This document shows positions 1-6,531 of a DNA stretch of 20,331 bases, one piece after another. Position 1 is the first letter of the stretch. Every line of letters starts with the position of its first letter. This stretch comes from Acidobacteriaceae bacterium. Lineage in GTDB: Bacteria > Acidobacteriota > Terriglobia > Terriglobales > Acidobacteriaceae. The notes below the pieces were generated by a model. It did no database searches. It saw only the letters and a list, made by a program, of their open reading frames with translations, and was not told where the DNA came from. The stretch is from NCBI GenBank assembly GCA_030049955.1, contig JASIJX010000267.1:1-20331 (forward strand). The letters run 5' to 3'. Position numbers and translations under genes: made by a program.

Positions 1-1767
1 ATAGGGAATACATACACCTGCGCACTGGTATCTCGCAGCGGGTCCATTGACTGGCTGTGTTCGCCGCGCTTTGACTCAGACGCCTGCTTCACGGCACTGC
101 TGGGCTACGACAAGCATGGCCGATGGGGTCTGCGTCCCACGGTGACGGTTCGCGAGAACCGCCAGCGTTATCGGGGTGACACAATGATCCTAGAAACGGA
201 GCTCGCGTGCGACGGTGGCGTAGTGAGAGTCATGGACTTTATGGCGATGAGCTGCCGATGCGACGTTGTACGGATCATTGAGGGGCTCGAAGGAGAAGTG
301 CCGCTCGAAATGCTTCTCGATATCCGGTTTGGTTACGGCGCGAATGAGCCTTTTATCGAGAAGGTTGGGGACGGAATATGCTTTATGTCTGGGCCAGACG
401 CTTTTATGCTGCGGACGCCCATGGCCGTAGACCAGTCCGATAAGACCGTATCCGCTTACTTTCGGGTGAAGAAGGGCGATCGCATCCCGCTTCAGCTCAC
501 TTGGTTTCCCTCGCACGAGGCGCCACCCCAAGCAGATGACTTCCAGCAGGTTTTGGCGTCGACAGAGCAATTCTGGAAAGAGTGGGCAGGACGTTACGCT
601 TACCAGGGTCGCTGGCGCGATGCTGTCCTGCGCTCGCTCCTCACGCTTAAAGCCATGACCTACGCGCCAACCGGGGCCGTCGTAGCGGCTCCGACGACTT
701 CCTTGCCCGAGTCGCTCGGCGGAGTCCGCAACTGGGACTATCGCTTTTGCTGGATACGAGACGCAAGCTTGACCCTGGATGCTTTCATGGTCGGCGGTTA
801 CATGGACGAAGCCCGAGCGTTTCGCGATTGGGTCGTGCGAACTATTGCGGGAGATCCTGCCGATCTGCAAATTATGTATAACATCTTCGGTGGCCGACGC
901 TTGACAGAGTTTGAACTGGATTGGCTGCCCGGCTATGAAAGCTCGAAGCCGGTGCGCGTCGGCAACGCCGCTTCTGGCCAGTTCCAGCTTGATGTCTATG
1001 GGGAGTGCCTTTCGTGCTGGTACATGGCACTCAAGATGGGTCTGCAGACGCGGAATGAAGGCTGGCCTCTGATCAAGGATCTGATTACCTTTATGGAGGA
1101 TGCCTGGCAGCATCCGGACGACGGTATATGGGAAGTGCGAGGCGGGCGGCGACACTTCACTCATTCGAAGGTCATGGCCTGGGTGTTTTTCGATCGAGCT
1201 GCAAAGGGAATCCAGGAATTCGGAATCGGTAAGGATGAAGGCCAGAAGATGCTACCCCGCATCTGTTCGCTGCGGGACAGGATCCACATGGAGGTGTGCG
1301 AACGCGGCTACAACCCACGGATTGGTGCGTTCACGCAATCCTATGGCAGCGATGCTCTCGATGCCAGTGTGCTGACGATTCCGCACTTTGGATTCCTCCC
1401 GGCTAGCGATCGGCGCATGCAGGGAACAGTCGCGGCAATAGAGAAGCAACTCGTCCGTGATGGCTTTGTGCTTCGTTACGATCCTAAAGAAGGCGCCGAC
1501 GGTCTTCCCGGGACGGAGGGCGCTTTCTTAGCGTGCACGTTCTGGCTGGCCGATAACTATGCATTTGCGGGCCGCCTCTCCGAGGCAGAGGCATTGTTCG
1601 AGCGCTTACTCGCGTTACGCAACCACCTAGGGCTTCTTTCCGAGGAGTATGACTCCGATCGGCGCCGTCAGATCAGCAACTTTCCACAGGCCTTTTCGCA
1701 CCTCGCGTTGATCATGACCGCGCAAAACATCGAGAAGAACTCGGCCAAGGGTAAGATGGCGGCGTGA
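1..1767 (+). CDS. GH15 family glycoside hydrolase (glucoamylase/trehalase-type), 5'-truncated
   Basis: The frame is open from base 1 and encodes 588 residues, so the gene begins outside the window. The first in-window residues (IGNT...LVSRSGSIDWLCSPRFDS) match the usual GH15 N-terminus, so only about 10-15 residues are missing. A GTG at 142 is therefore internal. Order: N-terminal beta-sandwich (trehalase-like) domain, then an (alpha/alpha)6 barrel from about base 600. Family hallmarks are WDYRFCWIRDASL near 733-771, the LPGYESSKPVRVGNAA segment, a WEVRG motif whose Glu (1132-1134) fits the general acid, and GTEGAF with Glu at 1516-1518 as candidate general base. The family hydrolyses alpha-glucosidic bonds (glucoamylase, trehalase, isomaltose-type oligosaccharides); the substrate cannot be read from sequence. 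No signal peptide is visible in the part present. Family assignment is sure, substrate is not. Confidence 0.93.
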   Translation: MGNTYTCALVSRSGSIDWLCSPRFDSDACFTALLGYDKHGRWGLRPTVTVRENRQRYRGDTMILETELACDGGVVRVMDFMAMSCRCDVVRIIEGLEGEVPLEMLLDIRFGYGANEPFIEKVGDGICFMSGPDAFMLRTPMAVDQSDKTVSAYFRVKKGDRIPLQLTWFPSHEAPPQADDFQQVLASTEQFWKEWAGRYAYQGRWRDAVLRSLLTLKAMTYAPTGAVVAAPTTSLPESLGGVRNWDYRFCWIRDASLTLDAFMVGGYMDEARAFRDWVVRTIAGDPADLQIMYNIFGGRRLTEFELDWLPGYESSKPVRVGNAASGQFQLDVYGECLSCWYMALKMGLQTRNEGWPLIKDLITFMEDAWQHPDDGIWEVRGGRRHFTHSKVMAWVFFDRAAKGIQEFGIGKDEGQKMLPRICSLRDRIHMEVCERGYNPRIGAFTQSYGSDALDASVLTIPHFGFLPASDRRMQGTVAAIEKQLVRDGFVLRYDPKEGADGLPGTEGAFLACTFWLADNYAFAGRLSEAEALFERLLALRNHLGLLSEEYDSDRRRQISNFPQAFSHLALIMTAQNIEKNSAKGKMAA

Positions 1768-1876
1768 CCGGGGGCTCACTTTGTGCCGGTCGCTTTCCGT
1801 GACGCAATACCACGTTGAGAATCCAAACATGGCTGTGCTTGTTGCGCAGCGGATTCAAGATGACAAGCCTCTCTCG

Positions 1877-1905
1877 TCTTGCCACTAATAAGCCGAAGTG
1901 CAAGA
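1877..1905 (+). other. Hairpin in the GH15-DUF4136 gap
   Basis: TCTTGCCACT (1877-1886) and AGTGCAAGA (1897-1905) form nine base pairs with a single bulged C at 1883 and a 10-nt loop. No T-run follows, so it is not a classical intrinsic terminator. It could end the glycosidase transcript or lie in the leader of the DUF4136 gene. Confidence 0.3.
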
Positions 1906-1999
1906 GCCAGGTTGAGTTTCATCTCAAAATCAAATGGAAACCAGGGGTCGGCCCGCGGGTTTAGTTGAACTTAGATCTTGCCAAGAGAGGAGACATGTG

Positions 2000-2542
2000 A
2001 TGTTGCAGCAGGCTGGTAAAACGATCGCGGTGATTGGAATGGGCTTCGTATTAATGTTGTCAGCATTCCGAGTTGCAGGGCAGGAAGTGAAAACCAATGC
2101 CATGCCCGGAGTTGATTTCTCGAAGTTCCACACCTATAAGTGGGTCTCCACTCCAAATGGCTCCCACCCCAACCAGATCGTAGACCAGGAGATCAAGCAA
2201 TCCATCGATTCCCAGCTGGCCTCAAAGGGCCTGACAAAATCCGACAACGATCAGGCTGACCTTTACGTGAGCTACCAGGCAGCTATTGATCAGCAAAAAC
2301 AGTGGACTGCTTACGGAACGGGCGGGGGAGTTTTCTGGGGTGGAGGCATGGCGACAGCGACCCAATCGACCATCAACGTTGGCTCGCTTGTTCTTGATAT
2401 GTACGATCCATCGAACAAACAACTGGTCTGGACCGGAACAGCGACCAAGGCGCTCAACCCTAGTTCCAAGCAGTCAAAGAATGAAGAGCATCTGAACAAG
2501 GCCATAGCCAAACTGCTCAAAAACTTCCCTCCAAAAAAGTAG
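2000..2542 (+). CDS. Secreted DUF4136 domain protein
   Basis: This is a 180-residue protein with a hydrophobic N-terminal segment (about residues 8-26) ending in AG-QE, consistent with a Sec signal peptide and export to the periplasm or outer membrane. The ATG at 2000 is chosen because AGGAG lies at 1988-1992, 7 nt upstream. A frame extension back to 1934 and an adjacent GTG at 1997 are less likely. The mature part shows the DUF4136 pattern: VDFSKFHTYKW near the start, then a DQEIKQSIDSQLASKGL helix, the DLYVSYQ strand, a glycine-rich turn (GTGGGVFWGGG), a VLDMYDPSNKQLVWTG strand pair, and a closing AIAKLLKNFP helix. DUF4136 proteins are small envelope proteins, often lipoproteins, of unknown function. 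This one has no lipobox cysteine. It has its own ribosome site and seems a single-gene unit. Confidence 0.88.
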   Translation: MLQQAGKTIAVIGMGFVLMLSAFRVAGQEVKTNAMPGVDFSKFHTYKWVSTPNGSHPNQIVDQEIKQSIDSQLASKGLTKSDNDQADLYVSYQAAIDQQKQWTAYGTGGGVFWGGGMATATQSTINVGSLVLDMYDPSNKQLVWTGTATKALNPSSKQSKNEEHLNKAIAKLLKNFPPKK

Positions 2543-2590
2543 ATTCACGCGAAGCTCGCACAAATCAAAGTGGAGTTAGCTCACAAACCT

Positions 2591-2625
2591 CCTCCGCGCG
2601 CCGGTCCATCTGTCCTTCGCGGAGG
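2591..2625. terminator. GC-rich hairpin between convergent genes
   Basis: CCTCCGCG (2591-2598) and CGCGGAGG (2618-2625) are perfect 8-bp arms around a 19-nt loop. The hairpin lies between the 3' ends of the convergent DUF4136 and TetR genes. Position and strength suit transcription termination or 3'-end protection in either direction, but no U-tract follows on either strand, so the terminator call is tentative. Confidence 0.38.
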
Positions 2626-2780
2626 CCCGTTCTACCGCGCCTAATTAGCAACCAGGACATTGCAATGTGATCCCATGTGTGCCTTTTCATTGGGTCATAG
2701 ATTACAAGATTCGTTCGTTCACCTACATCACCGTAATAACTCTATGTTCCGGGCCAGTTATTTGTCTGGTACCAGGTTCC

Positions 2781-3380
2781 TCAAGCGGTGGGCTCTTTGG
2801 CGAGCGCAGTCAGAATCGGCGCGATGATTTTCTCAATCACTACGCCGATTCTCTCGACAGACATACGCTTTGGACTTTGCGCCCATTCCTTCGCCGCACC
2901 GTAGATCGCCCAGGCGATTGTCGACGAAACAAGCGCAACCGGAACACCTGGTTTCGGCGGATGCTTCGCAAACCCATCGAGAATCAGCCGTCGCACAACC
3001 GAGACGATGGTGGTATCCATCGGCGCACCTGCCTTCCAGAGTCCGTCTGCGCCAGGCTTAGTCGTCTCTGACAGGTAATAGCAAACGCCCATCGCTATGT
3101 TCCTGAGCGCTCCCTGGCAGCCGCTGAAACAGATATTCCGGTTGGAAATCAGTTCCTGAAACTGTGAGCCGACGAGACATTCGAGAAGCGCGAACTTGTC
3201 CGGGTAATGGTCATAAAAAGTCGCCCGGTTCAGTGTCGATTCTTCGGCAATGTCGCCGATGGAAATGTTGTCAAAGTCCTTTTGTTTCAGGAGACTGGCA
3301 AGCGCATCCTGCAGCATTCTCCGGGTGCGGCGGACCCTCGGATCCAGATTCCTCTCGACTGCGGCGCGAGCGGTTTCCAT
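2781..3380 (-). CDS. TetR/AcrR family transcriptional regulator (unit A)
   Basis: This is a 199-residue one-component repressor. The N-terminal helix-turn-helix (about residues 16-62) reads RRMLQDALASLLKQKDF, then ISIGDIAEESTLNRATFYDHY, then PDKFALLE: the standard TetR layout of helix 1, helices 2-3 and the YxHYxxK-like recognition end. The rest is an all-helical ligand-binding and dimerisation domain that I cannot assign to a ligand class. The frame stays open back to an ATG at 3437, but that extension would run through the palindromes at 3401-3457 and adds residues unlike the family. The ATG at 3380 is preferred although no start has a good Shine-Dalgarno. It diverges from the azoreductase-DoxX-flavin oxidoreductase operon and probably represses it and itself. 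Confidence 0.87.
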   Translation of the reverse strand: METARAAVERNLDPRVRRTRRMLQDALASLLKQKDFDNISIGDIAEESTLNRATFYDHYPDKFALLECLVGSQFQELISNRNICFSGCQGALRNIAMGVCYYLSETTKPGADGLWKAGAPMDTTIVSVVRRLILDGFAKHPPKPGVPVALVSSTIAWAIYGAAKEWAQSPKRMSVERIGVVIEKIIAPILTALAKEPTA

Positions 3381-3400
3381 ACTCGGAATTTTACTGCATC

Positions 3401-3425
3401 GTTGTCGTAATAACAACATCTGTTG
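3401..3425. promoter_or_regulatory. Overlapping GTTGT/ACAAC dyads, possible TetR operator
   Basis: Two overlapping inverted repeats are visible. GTTGT (3401-3405) pairs with ACAAC (3413-3417) across 7 nt, and CAACA (3414-3418) pairs with TGTTG (3421-3425) across 2 nt. A related CAACGTTG palindrome lies at 3485-3492, inside the start of the azoreductase gene. Clustered half-sites in the divergent region suit a TetR repressor, but arms of 5 bp are short enough to arise by chance. Confidence 0.35.
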
Positions 3426-3434
3426 GTTAGACGT

Positions 3435-3457
3435 CATGTGACGGCAACCGTCGCATG
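3435..3457. promoter_or_regulatory. Imperfect 23-bp palindrome, candidate TetR operator
   Basis: CATGTGACGG (3435-3444) and CCGTCGCATG (3448-3457) form 10-bp arms with one mismatch around the 3-nt spacer CAA. The element lies between the divergent TetR and azoreductase genes, just upstream of the azoreductase ribosome site (AAGGAG at 3463-3468). Size and position are typical of a TetR-family operator. It overlaps the alternative upstream TetR start at 3437, one reason to prefer 3380. Confidence 0.5.
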
Positions 3458-3480
3458 CGCCGAAGGAGACAAAACGCCGT

Positions 3481-4104
3481 ATGTCAACGTTGTTGCGTGT
3501 GGATTCTAGCCCAATGTTTCAGGCCTCGGTTTCGCGCCAGCTAACCGAAGAGTTCGTGCAGAGATGGAAGACTCTCCATCCGGATGGAGGGGTGATTTCC
3601 AGAGATCTGAACCAAACCCAACTGGCGCCTCTGACCGCGCAATGGGTCGCTGCCGCCTTTGCGCCGGAAGAACGACGCAGCCCGGAGCAGAAGCAGATTC
3701 TTGAGCTGTCGAACATGTTGATTGCGGAACTCGAAGCAGCGGACGAATACGTGATTGGCGTGCCCATGCATAACTTCGGCATTCCTTCGACAGTAAAGCT
3801 CTGGATCGATCTCATTGCACGCGCAGGTAAGACTTTCACCTACTCCGAAGGCAAGCCAAGAGGATTGCTCACGGGAAAGAAGGCCACATTTCTTGTCGCT
3901 TCAGGCGGTAAATACGATGCGGGAACCGCACTGGCGTCATTCAACTTCATCGAACCTTATCTGCGTACGGTCTTCGCATTTCTCGGCGTTACCCAGGCAA
4001 CATTCATCACCGCCGGCGGAACAGCCGCGCTCCGATCAGGTGAGGCCGATCGTTCGGCGTTTCTGCAGCCCTACGTCGAGGCATTGGCCTCGCAGGTCAT
4101 GTAA
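3481..4104 (+). CDS. azoR: FMN-dependent NADH:quinone oxidoreductase / azoreductase
   Basis: This 207-residue flavodoxin-fold protein has the usual length of the AzoR (former AcpD) family, cytosolic homodimers that use NAD(P)H and FMN for two-electron reduction of quinones and azo compounds. The FMN-phosphate loop is seen as SSPMFQASVS (residues 9-18). The isoalloxazine-binding stretch is PMHNFGIPS (95-103), followed by TVKLWIDLIARAGKTFTY, the family signature. A later FLVASGGKYD strand-loop also matches. The ATG at 3481 has AAGGAG at 3463-3468, a rather long 12-nt spacing. It is the first gene of a three-gene unit and diverges from a TetR gene, a common layout in which quinones or electrophiles induce the reductase. 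Family is sure; substrate is inferred from the family. Confidence 0.92.
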   Translation: MSTLLRVDSSPMFQASVSRQLTEEFVQRWKTLHPDGGVISRDLNQTQLAPLTAQWVAAAFAPEERRSPEQKQILELSNMLIAELEAADEYVIGVPMHNFGIPSTVKLWIDLIARAGKTFTYSEGKPRGLLTGKKATFLVASGGKYDAGTALASFNFIEPYLRTVFAFLGVTQATFITAGGTAALRSGEADRSAFLQPYVEALASQVM

Positions 4105-4149
4105 TCCCGATTCACAAGTTCGCCTGAAATCCTATCGAGGAGAATTGTC

Positions 4150-4554
4150 ATGAAAATCGCAGCAACGACTTCGCGCTACCTACTTGGTCTTCTGTTCACA
4201 GTCTTCGGACTAAACGGGTTCCTGCATTTCATCCACCAGCCGCCGCCGGCCAATCCGCTAGCTCTGCAGTTTTTCGTCGCGGTCTCGGCTTCGCACTATA
4301 TAGCTGTGGTCTTTCTTGCGCAGATCTTCGGCGGAGTACTGCTGCTGGCGGGGCGGTTTGTACCCCTCGCTCTCGCCATCCTCGCTCCGGTTCTGGTCAA
4401 TATCCTGGACTACCACGTCACCATGGATCCGGGTGGCATCGGCCCGGGATTGTTGGCGACCGTTCTCTGGGTGATCGTCTTTTTGCGCTATCGTTCCAGC
4501 TTCGTCAGAATTTTCGAGCACCGCCCGTCAGAGGAGACGGCAACGACAATCTGA
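4150..4554 (+). CDS. DoxX-like family inner-membrane protein
   Basis: This is a 134-residue protein with about four transmembrane helices (roughly residues 7-27, 47-70, 73-90, 95-113). The family signature is seen in RYLLGLLFTVFGLNGFLHF at the N-terminus and in AQIFGGVLLLAGRFVPLAL in the middle. DoxX-like proteins are small quinone-associated membrane proteins whose biochemical role is mostly undefined; they often sit beside thiol or quinone stress genes. The start ATG has AGGAG (4138-4142) 7 nt upstream. The gene lies 45 bp after the azoreductase and ends exactly where the next gene begins (TGAATG), so the three are probably co-transcribed and co-repressed by the divergent TetR. Confidence 0.85.
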   Translation: MKIAATTSRYLLGLLFTVFGLNGFLHFIHQPPPANPLALQFFVAVSASHYIAVVFLAQIFGGVLLLAGRFVPLALAILAPVLVNILDYHVTMDPGGIGPGLLATVLWVIVFLRYRSSFVRIFEHRPSEETATTI

Positions 4555-5598
4555 ATGTCACAGGGTCTATCTGGTATGAAGAAGATCGGCTTCCTCTCAT
4601 TTGGCCATTGGATGCCGTCGCCACAGTCGCAAACGCAGTCGGCGGCTGACGCGCTCCTGCAGTCCATTGACCTGGCGGTCGAGGCCGAGCGCCTGGGTAT
4701 GGACGGCGCCTACTTCCGCGTTCATCACTTCGCGCGGCAACTGGCGTCACCATTCCCACTGCTCGCGGCGGTTGGTGCCAGGACGCGAAGGATTGAAATT
4801 GGGACCGCAGTGATCGACATGCGGTATGAGAATCCTCATTACATGGCGGAGGATGCTGGCGCCGCGGATGTCATCGCAGGCGGGCGCCTGCAGTTGGGAA
4901 TCAGCCGCGGTTCTCCGGAGCAGGTGATCGATGGTTGGAGCTATTTTGGGTATCGCCCAGCCGACGGCGAGAACGATGCAGACATGGGCCGTCGGCACGC
5001 CATCGAACTTCTCGAGCTGCTACGCGGCAAAGGCTTTGCTCAGCCAAACCCACGTCCGATGTTTCCCAACCCTCCAGGTCTGTTGCGTCTCGAGCCATAC
5101 TCAGAAGGATTGCGGGATCGTATTTGGTGGGGAGCGGCGTCCAACGCGACAGCCGCCTGGGCGGCCAAGCTCGGTATGAATTTGCAATCCTCGACTCTAA
5201 AATTTGACGAGACGGGTGAGCCGTTCCACATCCAGCAGGCCGCCCAGATTCGTGCCTTTCGCGCGGCGTGGAAAGAGGCCGGCCACACTCGCACTCCGCG
5301 CGTTTCCGTCAGCCGCAGTATCTTCGCGTTGACGGATGACCGAGATTTTGCCTATTTCGGACGAAGAGGTCAGGACGACGACCAATTCGGCTATATTGAC
5401 GGGCCCGCAAGGGCGATCTTCGGCCGCACTTATGCGGCTGAGCCGGATGTCCTGATCGAGCAGCTTCGTGCAGACGAGGCGATCGAAGAGGCCGACACGC
5501 TCCTGCTCACCGTCCCCAACCAGCTTGGCGTTGCTTACAATGTGCATGCCCTGGAGTCAATTCTGACGACGGTTGCCCCCGCTCTTGGTTGGCGATAA
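4555..5598 (+). CDS. LLM class (luciferase-like) flavin-dependent oxidoreductase
   Basis: This 347-residue TIM-barrel protein belongs to the bacterial-luciferase-like monooxygenase superfamily, which uses reduced FMN (or F420 in some members) to oxidise varied substrates. Seen in sequence: a KKIGFLSFGHW first strand; a helix LAVEAERLGMDGAYFRVHHF; a RRIEIGTAVIDMRYENPHYMAEDAGAAD block split over strands 3-4; GGRLQLGISRGSPEQ; and DRIWWGAASNATAAWAAKLGM near residue 190. All are typical of the LLM family. ATG 4555 directly follows the DoxX stop, which suits translational coupling. An in-frame ATG at 4576 (MKKIGF...) fits the family N-terminus and has AGGG at 4562-4565, so the real protein may be 7 residues shorter. 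With the neighbouring azoreductase it needs reduced flavin or NAD(P)H, consistent with an oxidative or xenobiotic detoxification operon. Confidence 0.87.
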   Translation: MSQGLSGMKKIGFLSFGHWMPSPQSQTQSAADALLQSIDLAVEAERLGMDGAYFRVHHFARQLASPFPLLAAVGARTRRIEIGTAVIDMRYENPHYMAEDAGAADVIAGGRLQLGISRGSPEQVIDGWSYFGYRPADGENDADMGRRHAIELLELLRGKGFAQPNPRPMFPNPPGLLRLEPYSEGLRDRIWWGAASNATAAWAAKLGMNLQSSTLKFDETGEPFHIQQAAQIRAFRAAWKEAGHTRTPRVSVSRSIFALTDDRDFAYFGRRGQDDDQFGYIDGPARAIFGRTYAAEPDVLIEQLRADEAIEEADTLLLTVPNQLGVAYNVHALESILTTVAPALGWR

Positions 5599-5694
5599 GA
5601 GTCGATTCCCTTGTTGAGGGTTGGCTGCTCCGGGAAGCGCGACATGGGAAATATTCGGCGCCGGTTTGTAGCCAGCCAAATAGCGAATCGACTC
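5599..5694 (+). other. Nested long-arm hairpin, possible structured 3' UTR or small RNA
   Basis: Directly after the TAA of the flavin oxidoreductase, GAGTCGATTC (5599-5608) is the exact reverse complement of GAATCGACTC (5685-5694). Nested inside, GGTTGGCTGC (5619-5628) pairs with GTAGCCAGCC (5668-5677) over ten positions, two of them G-U. A short CCGG/CCGG stem (5630-5633 with 5661-5664) lies further in. The two G-U pairs exist only in plus-strand RNA; on the other strand they become C-A mismatches, so the structure would act in the operon transcript. It lacks a U-tract. Function unknown. Confidence 0.5.
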
Positions 5695-5782
5695 ACCCAA
5701 AGCTGGTAAATCAACAGTCCCTAGCGCATTTCATCCCTGTCCTTCTGATGCAACCGTCAGGCCACTGTGAGAGATTGCACAT

Positions 5783-6391
5783 TCAGACTCTCTTAAGACC
5801 TCTCATTGCGTGATCGAAGATTTTGTCGATGTACCCGTCAGACAGAGTTGATGTACCCATCAGCAATTGTAAGTAGAGAGGTGCATAAAGCAGGTCGATC
5901 ATTACATTGGGGTCTAAATCCGGACGCAAGAAGCCGTCCCTAATTCCCTGTTCGAGATAGGGGACTCCTATCTTCCGCCTTGGCATCACCCATCGCTCTC
6001 GGATGGCAGTGGCAAGTTCATGATCGAATTGCGCCTCGGCCAGCAAAGTCCTCATAAGCTCCCCATTTTTGCCGCGGTAAGCCTTTGCGATCGCGCGCAG
6101 CTGCAGCCGGATGCTGTCGATATAGGATTTGTCCGTTCGAAACGGGATGTTTGGATCCATTCGCGCAAAGAATGCGTCCATTACGATCGCAGCCTTATTT
6201 GGCCAACGACGGTAAACGGTCATGCGTCCAACCCCCGCTCTTCCAGCGATCGCGTCCATGCTCAGGGCCTTAAAACCTTGTTCAAGAACCAGATCGGCGG
6301 CCGCGTTGAGGATTCGCTGCTGAGTGCGGGGATTTCTCGGACGCCCCTTCACTGCGGCAGAAGTCACGGATTGTTTTGCGTTCTGGTCCAT
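5783..6391 (-). CDS. TetR/AcrR family regulator of the efflux operon (unit B)
   Basis: This 202-residue regulator has a helix-turn-helix at about residues 20-66: ILNAAADLVLEQGFKALSMD, then AIAGRAGVGRMTVYRRWPNK. The YRRWPNK ending of the recognition helix is common in the TetR group with the TetR_C_11-like ligand domain, which the remainder resembles. The ATG at 6391 is chosen because AGGTGG lies 9 nt upstream; the ATG at 6400 abuts that motif directly, and a TTG at 6412 is also in frame. It diverges from tolC-emrA-emrB with 140 bp between starts, and two palindromic sites lie in that gap. The likely role is repression of the pump and of itself, relieved when a pump substrate binds. The ligand is unknown. 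Confidence 0.9.
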   Translation of the reverse strand: MDQNAKQSVTSAAVKGRPRNPRTQQRILNAAADLVLEQGFKALSMDAIAGRAGVGRMTVYRRWPNKAAIVMDAFFARMDPNIPFRTDKSYIDSIRLQLRAIAKAYRGKNGELMRTLLAEAQFDHELATAIRERWVMPRRKIGVPYLEQGIRDGFLRPDLDPNVMIDLLYAPLYLQLLMGTSTLSDGYIDKIFDHAMRGLKRV

Positions 6392-6434
6392 CAGGTTCAT
6401 CCACCTACCCAAAATCTCAAGAGTTTCTGAATCT

Positions 6435-6454
6435 CAAATGGTACACGCCGTATC
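6435..6454. promoter_or_regulatory. Degenerate second TetR operator
   Basis: This 20-bp stretch aligns with the strong operator 35 bp downstream. The right half (CGCCGTATC) differs from TACCGTATC at two positions, while the left half (CAAATGGTA) keeps six of nine bases. The similarity continues rightward: bases 6440-6459 repeat 6475-6494 with only two mismatches. It probably is a weaker binding site of the same repressor, closer to the regulator gene. Confidence 0.5.
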
Positions 6455-6469
6455 GAATTAAAAGCTAGA

Positions 6470-6489
6470 GATACGGTACATACCGTATC
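6470..6489. promoter_or_regulatory. TetR operator, 20-bp near-perfect palindrome
   Basis: GATACGGTACATACCGTATC has 9-bp perfect arms around a central CA. It lies between the divergent TetR gene and the TolC-EmrA-EmrB operon, 42 bp before the tolC start. Size, symmetry and position are those of a TetR-family operator that controls both directions. Confidence 0.75.
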
Positions 6490-6531
6490 GAATTCCACTT
6501 CACGCCCGTATCCGTCAGGAGACGCCGTCAA

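Noticed and set aside
142..144. GTG as start of the glycosidase
   Set aside because: The frame is open upstream to base 1 and those 47 codons encode conserved GH15 N-terminal residues, so this codon is internal.
190..1164. Long open frame on the minus strand inside the GH15 gene
   Set aside because: It is antisense to an unmistakable glycosidase, has no recognisable domain, and is explained by codon structure of the real gene.
1764..1793. GACCGG/CCGGTC inverted repeat over the glycosidase stop codon as a terminator
   Set aside because: The arms are only 6 bp with a 14-nt loop and no T-run; chance is likely.
2667..3071. Plus-strand open frame of about 134 codons before and across the TetR 3' end
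   Set aside because: It is mostly antisense to the TetR gene, with no ribosome site or family resemblance.
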